The notes: a model not told the origin generated them from the letters alone. DNA of 64,000 nucleotides from Lepeophtheirus salmonis (GCF_016086655.4 NC_052133.2:8950301-9014300), one strand, 5' to 3'; shown: positions 44,735 through 57,424, counted from the first letter of the stretch. Translations and numbers: made by a program.

Positions 44735-46015
44735 ATATATATTTTCAAAAATTTCAAGTATCTACGCAGTCATAAAATACAGAAATAGGTCATTCCTTAA
44801 TATATTTTCACGAGGAAAAAGAATTTGACTAAAATTCTTATATGCTATTATTGAGAGTAAACTAGCTCAGAAATGAACTTTTGTATCTGTAACCCAATCT
44901 AAATCTGTGTTTTTCAAGATGAATAAATTAGCATTTTGCTGAATATTTGACTAAGGATATATCGTTAACACAAAACAATGAATATCACGTAAAACGAACT
45001 ATTGTAAAGGGAGCACTTAGGACAAGAAAATTTAAGTTGTAATATTTTTATAATTTTTGTTATAGATAAAAAAGTGTAAACCTTAGTTTTTGACCTTAAA
45101 TTTTTCACGATTTTTTTTATTTTTAAATCATATTATGGTAAAACATTTATAATTAAAAAAACAATAACAACTGTCGAGTAGAAAATTAATGGAATGAAGA
45201 ATAATGACGTGATTTGTAACAATCATAACTTCATTTACATACTAAAATATAAAAATTTCATTAAAAATTTACGAACGAAATCAGTAGTAAGAGAATAAAT
45301 ACTACACTTTCTGTGCCTTGGTGATTGAAAATTCAGAGCGTCTCTTCTTCTTATGTCCTTCCGTCCACAATTAACTAACAGAATGGAGAAGATGGTACAG
45401 AGACAATGCAAAATCAGGAAGGGGTATTGGCTAGTGTCAATGTTTTCAAATCAGATAGAAAAGTTCAATGTGGAAGCCTTGATAGCAAAAATACAGTCAC
45501 TCTTGTACACGGCAAGAACTAATACAAAGGGATGGTCAAGATATCAATATCAACGATGAAATTGTTTGATAAGAACAGAATACTGATGAATTAATAATAA
45601 TATATAAGGAACGAGAAGGGCAAATCCTCTGTCGAATGAAAAGAGATAGCAACTGAAAAAAATGTTGAAATATATGCATTAAACTTTTTTTCATTTCGTT
45701 ATAATTTTTTAAATAGCGATCAAATGAACATTTTATTAATTGGAATACTGATTAATTATTGTTTAATTAAATATCTATGACATTATTTTTGGAGGATTTA
45801 AATACTGTTTTTGATATATATGGTTTATTGTTTGTAAATCAATTTAGGTATTAAAAAAAAGAAAGTAACAATCGGGATCTCAATTGCTCAACCACGATTT
45901 CCCGCAAAAAAAGAAAGCTTAGTATACAACAATTCTACCCGAGATTGTAAATGGTTAACCAAATAAATGTATAGTGGAAATGGATAGTTATAGCTGTTAT
46001 AACATTTCAAGAAGT
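44735..46015. other. No gene recognised
   Basis: AT-rich DNA. The 68-residue frame at 45353-45559 has ordinary amino acid composition (VQRQCKIRKGYWLVSMFSNQ) but I recognise no family, and no upstream or downstream exon is apparent. Confidence 0.3.
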
Positions 46016-46016
46016 T

Positions 46017-47090
46017 CAGGGCCGCCCGTAAGATTTTATTTTTGGAGGGGGGGTGGGCTTAATTTATTCAGGATGGACAAAAAAAAAAAACTTTTAAAAG
46101 AATTATAGAGTTAATTTGTTAGGTCAAACTAGAACTTTAACAAATGACTTGAAAAAGAAAAAAAATTTCTAACCTGTTATCCCGTTAAAACTTTTGCTAT
46201 AAAAAATATATGGATAAGGGAAAAATTTATTTTTCCTTGATCAAAGCAAAAATTAATTGATTTGTAGAAACTCCTGGTTAAACTTTATACTATGATTTTT
46301 CTCATCAAGAACGAAAGAATTACAGCTCTAGAATATTAAAAAAAACCTTTACAGGTTGCCAACTCTCACGCAAAAAAATGCTAAAGATTTCAAGCCTTGC
46401 TCATCTGTATTTAAGATGATAATCTTTCCACCCATGGATATGTCTGCCACCTCTTTATGTAGAGCCTCTTTAGGTAAGACTAGTTTCAAATGTCGTCTTT
46501 TTTCTTAAAGTTATATAAAAATAAATACTTAAATGAATATAACATTACTGAGAATTGAATTATAAAACTTGATTATACTCTTTCAAAAGGTATCATCTAT
46601 CACCTAATGAAATTTTTTAAAGCTGTCATTAACCATATTTGCGCAATGGCCACCCAAAAAAATTTATAGATTTCGAGAGGATTTCTGTAGAAACATTCAA
46701 ATAACTCTGTTTTTCTCCAATCAATATTGGAAATATTTACTTGACTGAAAACTGGAGAACTAACTACATCAGTTGAGGATAAATTTATCCAAAAGATCAA
46801 AAAATTTGAAATCATTTAACATACCCAAAAATAAATACCCCGAGAAATGTGAAACCCTAGTATGGAACAAGTATTTTAGTATTTTTTTAATTCGTCTATT
46901 CTTTTGGTGTGGAAACTTGAAAAGTGAATGTTCTTTCCCTAAGCTGTTATCATTATTATTTAATTCCTGAGGAGTGAATTAAATCCTTTTCTAGTACATG
47001 CTAGATAACATTCAAATTTTACAAAAATGGATTTAACATTTGTGAGCGCTCATAAAAACAGAGAGTTGGCTTTGTTGTGTAGTTATAATT
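46017..47090. other. AT-rich DNA beginning with a decayed hAT-like end
   Basis: CAGGGCCGCCCGTAAGATTT at 46017 resembles the CAGGGGCGTCC end of the T-rich family and is followed by a G-tract, as at 20500. The body to about 46350 is AT-rich; the rest shows no gene. Confidence 0.35.
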
Positions 47091-47094
47091 GTAA

Positions 47095-47360
47095 AGCCTT
47101 GTTGAACTCGTGTATTAGAGTTGAGGATCAACATTGGAGTAAATATTGTCTGTGCCTTTGTTTATTTCCTTTTTCTTCTCTTCAAAACTGCTTGTAGCTG
47201 ATGAAATAAAACGTCATGACAGCTGAGCTGCTCTCCTCCAAAACATTCTTGAAATTGTTAGGGATACCATTTTGTTTTTATCTTTATTTTTACATGAGCA
47301 ATATGTTCTGATTGGCATCACTCCTTAAAAGTCTCCAGCCAATCTTTAGCGTTACTCTCT
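47095..47360 (-). repeat. SINE-like dispersed repeat, longest copy
   Basis: It joins the two halves seen separately elsewhere. GTTGAACTCGTGTATTAGAG to CTGCTTGTAGCTGATGAAAT matches 33790-34200. AACGTCATGACAGCTGAGCT through CTGATTGGCATCACTCC to CAGCCAATCTTTAGCGTTA matches the inverse of 26825-27420. This shows both groups are one family of at least 265 bp. Confidence 0.65.
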
Positions 47361-47586
47361 TTCATTTATAAAACACACACACTTTATATTTAGGTGTTCT
47401 CTCCTCAAGAATGACAGAATAATTATATCAGCTTCATAAAATAAAAACCACTGTTCAGGTAGCTATTATTAAAACCTCGCTCATAAAAAAAAGCTAAGGA
47501 TTTACAGCCATACATATCAGTATTTAAGATGACTATTTTTTTATGTATTGATAAGTCTGTCGTCTCTTTACTTAGAGTCTCTATAG

Positions 47587-48090
47587 CAGGGGCGTCCGCA
47601 GTATGAGTGATGGAGTGGCTTAAGCTTCCCCAAATTAAGGAATTTTCGTTTTTTCCTAGAAGAATTTAATATTTAAAATTGAATTAATTTTATCAATTTT
47701 CTTTTCCAAAAAATTTAATTTTCGGTCAAAAGCTATGGATTTTTCAAATTTTCCTCCCAAAAAATTAATTTTAAGTGGTTAGCTATGCATTTTTAAAACT
47801 TTCTCAAAAAAAACTTAATCATCTAAATTTTATTTGTGAAATTGTTTTTCAAAAAAAAAATTTTTTTTTTTAAATAGCTATATATTTTTGAAATTTTTTC
47901 CCACAAATTTAATTTTTTGTGAATACCTATAAGTTTTTGAAATATTTTTAAAAATAATTTTATATTTGAAATTTTTTCCCAAAAAATGTTTTTATTTGTG
48001 AACAGCTCTTTCACTTATTTCTCATATTTTATTCTAAAAAGTTCCAAAAAACAAAGTTTCAAATATTAAATTATTAAAAAAAAAAATCTA
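47587..48090. repeat. T-rich hAT-like repeat with intact left end
   Basis: It starts CAGGGGCGTCCGCAGTATGA, followed by modules such as TTTAATTTTTTGTGAATACC and GCTATGGATTTTTCAAATT. The right end is unclear (CAGAGCCCGTCC near 48090). Length is about 500 bp. Non-coding. Confidence 0.65.
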
Positions 48091-48358
48091 ACAGAGCCCG
48101 TCCTACTTAAATACGACTAATTTCAAATGTACTCTATTTTCTTAAAATATTATTAGAAGTACTTTGAGAGTATTTATTATTTAATTATGGGATCCCAATT
48201 GCTCAAACACAATTCTCCGGGAAATAAGAAACCCTTGTATGCAATAATCATAGCTCATAAGTCAATAAAGATCCGTGACACTTGACAATTGATTTCCGTT
48301 CTGTCTGAGTGAGTCACACATATGGTTTTGAAATTGTAATAATAGGATATAGTATACA

Positions 48359-48379
48359 ATATATATATATATATATATA
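48359..48379. repeat. (AT)n microsatellite
   Basis: About ten AT units. Similar runs occur at 57663-57680 and 61651-61669. Confidence 0.85.
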
Positions 48380-48589
48380 CATATACAAAAATAAGACTGG
48401 GGTAAAATTTCGAGTACTACTACACAGTATAATGTATATATGCGTCATATTTATTAAAAGAAGAAAAAGTAAATTTGAGAAATGAAGGAAATGAACTCTA
48501 TTTCATTCTTTAATTAACTTTTAACTATTTTTGTTTCTTTTTCTTCACCTCCCCCCCCTCCTTTCTTATGATTTTAATACTCTGTTTAT

Positions 48590-50240
48590 TAGTGTTGGGC
48601 TTCGGTCTCAAAATCCTAGACAAATACTTGAATTCTAGAACAAAAAATAATAAACAAGAAGAAAAGTACTTATAGTGTGCAAAAGGACCGGTGGGATATA
48701 AAGCGGACCAAACTGATTTGGTCGTTTCGATATTTTTTTAAAATTGTTCGAGATTGGTCTGTAAGATCGTTTTCATTTAAAATTCGGTCTTGACCGAGTT
48801 TTGTGCATGAATTGTTGAACATGAAACTACAATTGCGTCATATGAAGTTCAATGGGTTGCAAGAATCTTCATAATATTTATACAAACTCAAATATATGGA
48901 TTGGGAAGAACATTAGACCGTAGATTAAGACCGAAAATAATTGATTAGTATATTCAAAATTTAGGTTTGAATCGGTCTCATTTAAAATTTGGCCTAGACC
49001 ATTTCTATTGATAAATTGCTGATTGTTTTTTAAAATTGTAAACATGGAGCTAGAATAAAGTTTTATGTACACAGCTCAAAAATTCGGAGCAGGTAGAAAA
49101 TCGGACGTTAGATTGAAACTAAAAAGAATGGGTTTATATATCGAGACAGAACGGAATTATATATTGAAACTGAAAAAATCGGTCCACGATTTGAAAGGAT
49201 TAAATTTTAGTCTGGATCAGTGTCATTTAAAATTTGGTTTTGACCGATTCGATACATGAAGATTGATGAATATAACGTCATATGAAACTAAATGTGTTGC
49301 ATAAATCATATTTATACATCTCAAAAATACGGAGTTGGGAGAACATAGGACCCTAGAGTGAGACAGAAAAATATTGGTTGGTATATTGAGATCGAAAAAA
49401 TCGGCTATGATTTAATAAACCATCAAATTTTGGTCTGGATAAAGGAAAAGTCGGTCGTGATCGGTTTCATATAAAATTCGGTGTTGAAGGATTCTATTGA
49501 TGACGTCAGCTGTGTTAGAAATAGTGAACACGGACCTACAATAACGTCATATGAAATTAAATGTTTTGCATAAATCATCATATTCGATCAACTGAAATAT
49601 CTAAGTGAGGAGAATATTGGACTTTAGAAAGAACAAAAAGAGTCTATTTATTTATCGAACCCCAAAAGAATAGGTTTATATAATCAAATTGGAAACAATT
49701 AAATTTTGGTCTCATTTAAAATTCGGTCTAGATCTATTTTTATATAATCTGATGATGACGTCAGTTGTGTATCAAAGGGTGAACATGGACCCTACACTAG
49801 CGTCATATGAAGTTGTTCCATAAATCATATTTTTGCTATTCACAAATCATGAGTGAGGAGATAATCGGTTCTTATCGAGACCGAAAATAATTGATTTATA
49901 TATTGAAACCGAAAAAATCGGTCCATAATTTGAGAGGAATGAATGTTTTCTTTCTTTTATAATTTAAAATGAGATCTTGACCGATTTTATGCATGAATTG
50001 TTGATGACGTCATTTGGTCAACATGGACCTACAACTACTACATTTGAAGATAAATGTTCTCATAAATCGGGGGGGGGGAGGGTTACAAAAGATGATTTGG
50101 CCCATAAATTGAGACAAAAACGATTAAACTTTGGTGTAAAATCGCGTTCTGGACCGAAATATTGGTCTACGTTACATATTCTAGAAAATATAAAGTAAGA
50201 CCGAACCGAAAACAAATTGGTTTCGGACTAAGTCTCACCA
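48590..50240 (+). repeat. Degenerate array of GGTC-rich repeat units (TAGTGTTG family)
   Basis: The left edge reads TTAGTGTTGGGCTTCGGTCT. About six units of 230-290 bp follow, each with TCATTTAAAATTCGGTCT, GACCGATTT, ATTGATGACGTCA, AACATGGACCTACAA, TAACGTCATATGAAA and a CATAAATCATATTTAT block. The right edge near 50220 reads GGTTTCGGACTAAGTCTCAC. Open frames inside (49065-49259, 49977-50198) are products of the repeat. The units alternate GGTCT and GACCGA boxes, giving many small inverted repeats. Confidence 0.7.
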
Positions 50241-50377
50241 CTATTATTGTATATGTACAATTTGAAACCTTATTAAAAATATATAATATAATATGTTCGT
50301 TTTGAAATTTTAATTGATTTACAAGGTCATTTCTGAGCTTCTTTCCATTTATTGTATTATTGTTATTTTTGAGACAG

Positions 50378-50396
50378 GGAGAGAGAGAGAGAGAGA
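50378..50396 (+). repeat. (GA)n microsatellite
   Basis: GGGAGAGAGAGAGAGAGAGA: nine GA units just beyond the array. Confidence 0.8.
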
Positions 50397-50683
50397 AAGG
50401 ATTTGAAACCCTAAATTTGTTTTACGTAATATATTGAACATACATATAGTTTCTCCCGACTCCAACTCAATATATTTTTTTCCATATAGACCCCAAAAAT
50501 AAACAAAAACTAAATCCTAATTATACTTTTCCCTTATGGGGCATGTGTAAATTAAATTAATTAAAAACTATATACATTACGTATATTGAATGCCATTTGC
50601 TGATAAATGGTATGTTTCTTGTTATTATATCACTAACTTATTATAGGGTAGATACTCCATTGATAATTACATACAGGGGCGTC

Positions 50684-50810
50684 CACAGGATTATATATAT
50701 TGTTCCTCTCATAAGTATTGCCAAATTAGTGGATTTTGGGCTAGATTTGCCAAATTTGACAGCATCTGGGCAATTTTATTTTTTTTACACTTCGTGCTTG
50801 GATTTTTTGT
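50684..50810 (+). repeat. hAT-like end CAGGGGCGTCCACAGG with unrelated body
   Basis: The end is a perfect match to the family terminus, but the following sequence (ATTGCCAAATTAGTGGATTT) is not the T-rich module series. It may be another subfamily, or the tip of a longer element lacking a recognisable partner end. No target duplicate assigned. Confidence 0.45.
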
Positions 50811-50814
50811 AAGA

Positions 50815-52495
50815 AAAGTAAGAATACTGTCTCAAAAAAAATCGTCAAAGCTGCTGGAAAGAAGTCAAAGAGATTTAAGGAGAGGCAAATCTTGACTCAA
50901 AAGCATCAACAATTCCGTATGAAGCGTTTAAGGAGTCTTATTAAAGTCCGCAAACATCATAGCGGACGGATGATGATTTTCTTCTCCAATGAAGAACTTA
51001 TGAAATGTAAAGTTAATTCAAGAATAAATAATCCATAATTAATAACAAAGGCAGTTTCTTATACAAAAAAAAAGGAATCTTTGAATAGGATACTTTAAGA
51101 ATTTGAGTATTTTCCCTGTTTGATTGTTACAAATAAAGGTCGATGTATTTAAAAGCTTGACCACCACTGTTCCATACTATTAAAGGAAAAGTTATATGTT
51201 CATCAACGCCTAAAAACTACGGGCAAGTATTATATTAGCAAATCTTTTTTTGTCATGTTACATATATGCAGCAAAAATATTTAAGGGTCAAATTGGGATT
51301 AAACTTTTTCTTGATTTATAAAAAAAGATTTTTTAATTGTTGACGTAGTACATATATACAGTTTTTTTATACACTTATCTAGACATATAAGCCTAGCCTT
51401 AGTACAATTGTTTATTGTTTGTCTGTTATCATTAAATCTTGTTTATCATTACTAGCATTCTGTTTATAAAACTGCTTCGTTTGTCTCTCAACGGATAAAG
51501 AGGTGAAAGAACGGTGTTCAATTATTTATACCAATGTATTCAGAGTTGCATTTGAGTCTACCTTCTTTAGTATTGGATCCATCTAAAAAAAACCTATAAA
51601 TACTGTCAGTCCAGTCTTGATTAATTTTTTTGTCAGTCCTAGGACTAATCTTCATGTGTTTTTAGAACTACATATGTCATTACAGGTGTTAAAGTTTCAT
51701 CAACAGCTGGTGGGTGATGTATAAAATATGTCCTGCTGGTAGTGGACATTACCCATTTTAGGGTGCTTCAGCCACCCTAAAAGTTTGAAGCCCTTTAAAC
51801 TTTTGATCATATATAAAGGTCTCGATAATGAGTACCTTCTCTCCTATTTAATAAATAATAAAAAAACCATCAAATCCATAATTTTTAAATTCTTATTTCA
51901 AAATTTAAAACAAAATATTTTTTGGTCTTGTGTCTTGAGGTATACTTGATATAACTAACCTCAGCCTCAATACGCCCTCTAAAGTGGTAGTTGGCAGAGG
52001 TAACAGTGCATGGATACAAAGTGCTCCTTGATGGTGGCCACTACACTTGCCTTAATTGTGTGGGGACGTCTATTAGTGTGTCCTCAAGGTACTCTAGACA
52101 AAATAAGATTAAGATATGGTCACGAAGTAATAGTAATTTTCGTCAAGCTTGTTGGCACATAGCATGGTGCTGTTGTAACAGATTGCTAGCCCAGTGGTGC
52201 TACAGATGTGAACTATTGGATTAGGCGAGTGTCTACACTCATTCCTTCAAAAAAAAACTTGGAATTTCTTTAATGAAAATGGTAAAATTTTGTAAGATTT
52301 TATTAGCCAGAGAGCTAATATATAACTTCCGTTTTATAAATGTATATTATTTTCTGTAAAATTATGTAAAACAAAATATATCGTAAGTTAATTATACAAC
52401 GTCAAGCCCATATTGACTGTCACACTGAGGATATTGTGGGAAGTTATTTTCTATATTACCATAGCAAAGTTTGTTATAATATATAATGAGCTAAG
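50815..52495. other. No gene recognised
   Basis: 51580-51660 contains GTCAGTCCAGTCTTGATTAA and CAGTCCTAGGACTAATC boxes of the TAGTGTTG family. An open frame at 51991-52224 (77 residues, with VTVHGYKVLLDGGHYTCLN) is richer in GC and less biased than its neighbours, but I cannot assign it; a repeat-derived fragment is likeliest. Confidence 0.35.
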
Positions 52496-52499
52496 TCAT

Positions 52500-52590
52500 A
52501 GCTGATTGTAGCTGCTCTTCTCCTACCTAAACATTCTTGTAATCGTCAGGGTTAACATGTTCATTTTTCGCTTTCTGTTTTTTTACATAC
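52500..52590 (-). repeat. SINE-like repeat fragment
   Basis: AGCTGCTCTTCTCCTACCTA, CATTCTTGTAATCGTCAGGG and TTAACATGTTCATTTTT match 47230-47290. Same orientation as that copy. Confidence 0.5.
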
Positions 52591-53189
52591 CCAAAATACA
52601 CACGATTTTCATCACAACACATCAGGAGAAACAAAGTTCTTTCAATTGACTAGATCATGGTTGATTTTGGGGGCCTAAACAAATTTCTTTTATTGCAATC
52701 AAAACTTTTTTATTATTATTATTTTAAAGAATATTATTCTTAAGCATTTGCAAAGCCTCACATACCCATATCTACACAATGTAATGAAATTTGTAAATAA
52801 TTTACCAAAATAAATTTTTACTTTTTCTTCTATGTGTTTCTCTTGGAGTTTGATAAAATATACTCAAAGTTTATTTTTTATTTATACAACCCCATATGAT
52901 GTATTTGGAAAACTCATAATTAAATCTTGCTCCTATACATAAAAAGATGTTTGTTTCTAAGGTAAAGTTCCCAAGGAAAGTTTGTTTGAGGCCCTTCAAG
53001 CCATTTTTGTTGTGACACAAGTTATTTCAATTTGAAAAATATAGGTTTTATGGCTCTTATACCACCGTGTCTAATATGATAATGCTTCGGGTCAAAGTTT
53101 TACTTTTTATATTGTTTTTACCAGAGCGAAATTCCTCATACTCCTTGTTTTTAACCCTTTTCCCCTATATTTTTTTAAAATCATATTAG

Positions 53190-53334
53190 GATTCTTTCAT
53201 TCTTGAGAACAGAATACGTCAAAGGAATTGATATAAGAGGATTTCTTAGGGATTTATTTTCTATATTATTAAAGCAAACTTTGTCCTTTAGCAGACCCCT
53301 AATTACTTTGGGCAATGAGGGGCACTATTGCTAG
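53190..53334 (+). mobile_element. Helitron-like 3' end
   Basis: CTATATTATTAAAGCAAACT and TTTAGCAGACCCCTAATTAC run parallel to 30340-30395. GGGCAATGAGGGGCACTATT then CTAG close the copy at 53334. The hairpin has degenerated but the terminal CTAG is kept. Confidence 0.55.
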
Positions 53335-53919
53335 TGTTTGATAAACCAGGAAACCACAAATCATTGAGCACATCTTAGATCCCTTAAAAGAATAAAAATA
53401 CGGTCAGCATGGTATTTGTAACGGATGAACCGAATACTTTACTATATAACAAGTACAATTTTGGACTCATGGCATCATCATTCTTGTCACAACGCAACAA
53501 GAGGCATAAAACTGCTCAACTTTCACCCCAAGAAGCCCATTTTTCAAAATTAATTAACCTGTACTATGCTTAAAATAGTCTGAGAGACCTTACACGGTGC
53601 TAAAGTTTGTTTTTTGATTGTTCCGAGCAATGAAAAGGTCTTTGTAGGGGGAAGGGCGATATTAATCCGACTTCGAGACAGTCTAATGTACAAACATATT
53701 ATGTATTATGTGGGTACATTCTCAAACATACATACTAACCCTATTCCTTGGCATTCATCATAACAAGGGTGAGAGGTATTGAGCTCGAGGCATATTCAAG
53801 AAATGTCGTTCTTTTCACATAAACGGGAGGATTAAATGAGTCATTAAACTGTCATTGCATATGAAGCAAATTCAAAAATGACAAGGGACACACAAAAACT
53901 TTGTAATTGGCCACAGGGG

Positions 53920-54480
53920 ATATAGTCCCCCAAAAAAAAAAAAAAAAAAAAAATCCTTTTTACAAGAAATTTAATTTTTTGTAAAAAAAAATTCTGCAAC
54001 AAACTTAATATTGGGAATTTTTTTTCAAAAGTTTGATACTGGAATTTTTTTTTCAATAATAAGATATTGGAATTTATTTTTCAAAAGTTTGATATTGCAA
54101 ATTTAATGAACTGAAAATGTCAGTAAAAAATTTTATATTTTAGGAGAAGCTGAGGATTTTGAATTTTTATTTTCCAAAAATTTAATTATTTCAGAATAAT
54201 TGTAGATTTTTGAAATTATTTTCCACAAAATTTAATAATTTGAATTGAATTCTTCAAATTTTTTTCGAAACAATATAATAATTTATATTGAATTTTTGAT
54301 TTTTATAAAACAATATAATAATTTATATTGCATTTTTGATTTTTTCCCCTAACAAAAATTAATATTTAAATTTAATTTGTTTTATTTTTAGGAAAGATTT
54401 CTAAATTTAAAAAAATTAATATTTGAAATTTTATTCGAAAAAAATTTTTATTTAAATTTTATTTTAATAAAAAAAATTCA
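53920..54480. repeat. T-rich hAT-like repeat, ends lost, with internal duplication
   Basis: It starts after an A24-type run and consists of AATTTTTTTTCAAAAGTTTG / GATATTGGAATTT modules. AACAATATAATAATTTATAT occurs twice about 40 bp apart (near 54270 and 54310), a local tandem duplication. Non-coding. Confidence 0.55.
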
Positions 54481-54484
54481 GAAA

Positions 54485-54865
54485 TTGCCAGTCGTGCTGG
54501 TTTTATAGAGGCCCAGGAGCTATTAAACCAACTATTTAGACAATAATGAGTAACACAATCCTATAAAACAGATAGTAAAAAGAAGATCATGTGATCAAAT
54601 TTTGAACAACGTACATAGTTCCTAAAGACTATTTTTTTTTTTGTCCATGAAGATAATTAATTATTGCTACGTCAATCTGCAGCATTTTAGACCTGAATAT
54701 CTTGGCAACCCTGACATTTATATTTATGAAAATGTGCTCGTCAGATTCAACCCAAACAATTAAAGAAAAAATACTAAATCCTTGAGATGTTCTCCCGAAT
54801 ACGAAAGCCTTGCAGCCATTATTGTGTGCCTCTGTGCCAGGTGCTAGATGACGGACTAGATGAAA
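54485..54865. other. No gene recognised
   Basis: A minus-strand frame (54629-54934) partly overlaps the next array and has no motif. The sequence around 54780-54860 is less AT-biased but unassigned. Confidence 0.35.
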
Positions 54866-54869
54866 ATTG

Positions 54870-55730
54870 ATCGATAATTTTTGGTTTAATCCTAATGACA
54901 AACAAACACACCGCATCAAAACTAGAATAGGCACTCGGTAGAGTGCAAAACCTACGCCTTAAATCAAATTGAGTCTCAATTTGTTCCTGAGTCATGGCTG
55001 TTTATGCATTTTTGTATTCTTTGTGTTTCCTTGACCTTTGACCTAAATCTCTTAAAATTGAAGGACCTCTTAATAAGGTTGTATATACCTAATCTTCATA
55101 CCAATTTAAATCAAAATTATTCAGTAACTTATGCCATAATCCTGATGACTAACAAACAAACTAGAATGAACACTCGGTAGAGTGCAAAACCTTATCCCCA
55201 TTTGTTCCAAAGTTTATTGACGATTATGCATTTTTTTACGTTTTATATTACCTTGACCTTTGACCTAGACCTCCCAAAATTGACTATATATAATCCTTAT
55301 ACTTAGTTAGATCAAAATAGTTTAGCAACTTTTAGGGTTATCCTGGTGACTAACAAACAAACTGGTTAGACCTCCGAAAATTTAATGGCCTCTCACAATA
55401 TCTATATATAATCGTCATACCAAGTTAAATCAAAATCATTCCGTAACTTTTGCAGTAATCCTGGTTACAAACAAACAAACTGGAATGGGCACTCAGTAGA
55501 GCCTAAAAACTTCCCCCTAAAATCAAATTGAGTTATTACATTAGTTTCAAAGTTATGGTCGTTTATGATTTATAATCGTTTTGTGTTACCTTGACCTATG
55601 ACCTAGACCTCCCAAAATTTAATTGCAGCTTACTCTGATTAAATATAATCTTTGTACCAAGTTAGATTAAAATCGATCAGTAATATTTGACGTACTCCTA
55701 GGGACTAACAAACAGAGGTAACTTCCTTGT
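54870..55730 (+). repeat. Tandem array with TGACCTTTGACCT boxes
   Basis: Four imperfect units of roughly 200-260 bp. Each combines GGCACTCGGTAGAGTGCAAA, TCAAATTGAG, TTACCTTGACCTTTGACCTA, ACCTCCCAAAATT, a TCATACCAAGTTAAATCAAA block, and TAATCCTGATGACTAACAAA ending in CAAACAAACT. TGACCTTTGACCT is at 55032-55044 and 55254-55266, and TGACCTATGACCT at 55592-55604; the third unit has lost it. Read on the minus strand these are AGGTCA-N-AGGTCA direct repeats. Non-coding; class unknown. Confidence 0.75.
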
Positions 55731-55734
55731 GCAG

Positions 55735-56755
55735 GTAATGAAAACATCTCTGGAATGAAGATATCGACCATGGATCATCATTATACGTCTAGTCCTCTTC
55801 AAAATGTCATTTATTAGATAATTATATTAATAATTTGTAAAATAATCCTTAGGACTATTAGCAGCCCAACCCTCCTCCCCAATATTTCCTCCACCTTCCT
55901 TCATATTATGTAGTACTCAGTATGATAAATGAAACACATTATTTGTTTTACTTATTTAAAATATACACGCCTAGTGTTATAAAAGGGTGTGGAGGGGTAG
56001 TAAGGGGACTACTTCAGGATCACCACGTGTAAATACTCATATGTATTGACTAATAATAATTATTATTATTTGAGCTATTATTGGAAGTTGTTAAAGACCA
56101 GAAAAGAAATGACCTAACGTTTCGTTTTATTACTTTTTAAACAAACAACATTTCTTTAAGTACTATGGAGGGATATGAAAAAATGTTTCTTCTTGAATGA
56201 AGCAAGGAAAAACATTCAGAAAGTATAGTGGAGAAAACTAATTATAATAAGTACTTTATCATTTTTGTGCTCTAAAATGTTTTTAATATGAACATAAATG
56301 GGAGTTTTGTCTTTGTAAATATAAGTATGTATTTATTTTGTAAACTTGTAAGGATAAATGTATGTAACATTGGAACAATGTGGTGTTAGGAAAAAATGAC
56401 AGAGAAAACATAAAAAGAATATGAAAATGCCACATTTTTTATACCAATTTTTGGTCCAGACCACTGACAAAAATTTTATCGGTCTCGCATTATGCAGCAA
56501 CTTTTTTTCAGTCTTTTGTAAGAGGCCGAGGAGCAGGAGCTAAACAAATGGTACACCTGAATTAAGACCCTTGGTAATATCAGCTGCCCGGCTTATGACT
56601 TTGGAGGGAGAAAATGAATTACTGCTCTAAAAAGGAGGACCTTATAAATGTGAAATAGCATTAGTGGCGGGAAAGTATTAGAATTATCTTCAAACTAATA
56701 TTTTAGGATCGGAGGAAAAGTAATTTCGCCTTCTTTTTTTTCTTCTAAGTATATC
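55735..56755. other. No gene recognised
   Basis: AT-rich DNA with a TAATAATAATTATTATTATT stretch at 56051. 56450-56530 carries weak GGTCC/GACC boxes reminiscent of the TAGTGTTG family. Confidence 0.35.
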
Positions 56756-56759
56756 TTGT

Positions 56760-57380
56760 TCATTATTGATCACACGAGACCATACGATAAGGCGTTGTAA
56801 GGGTGTGAGTATATACTACAAACACTGTTGGACAGATTTGTGCACGTCCGATTCAGTCGTGAATTATCGTACGTCGAGTATGGCGGGATTGCCATATCAT
56901 ACATTTTTACTTCATAAAAAAACCGCGCCAAAAGCGACCAAGAAATTTATGAGGTATATTTGTATTTCTTTTAATGTTGCACAACAGTGGTTTGACCAGC
57001 ATTGGTGAATAAGAGACAACAAGACGCCATCAAGGTAACCCCAGGCCACACACATCTTTGATGACGCACCAGAAGCTTGGAGAGCACAGATGGGAAATCT
57101 TATGTATCTCTCCCTATAGTCCATACCTGGCACCAAGTGACTACCACCTGATCTTGTCTTTGCCCAACGTGCTTGGGGCTACAAATTTGGCCTCAATATA
57201 GAGGCCTGTCAAATTTGTTGTCCTTGTTTTTTTGCCGATAGGGACAAAGCCTTCAACGAGAAGGGCATTATAAAGTTAAATTCCCGTTGGCACCAGGTTA
57301 TTGAACAGAACAGGCATACTAGACTTTAATTGGATAATTGTAAAACGTCTTATAAAGAATTGAAATTAAGCAAGAAATAC
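56760..57380 (+). mobile_element. mariner (DD34D) transposase remnant, C-terminal half
   Basis: One frame from 57034 reads GNPRPHTSLMTHQKLGEH, ISPYSPYLAPSDYHL and LPNVLGATNLASI before a stop. These are the second and third catalytic blocks of mariner. Exactly 34 residues separate the second catalytic position (57034, Asp replaced by Gly) from the third (Asp kept, 57139). The tail continues in another frame as FADRDKAFNEKGIIKLNSRW then VIEQN, ending near 57330. The upstream 56766-57006 frame is probably its decayed middle. The terminal repeats were not identified. Confidence 0.75.
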
Positions 57381-57424
57381 GAAATTACTTTTTCCCCATA
57401 TACTATATTTATTTTATCTTTTCC

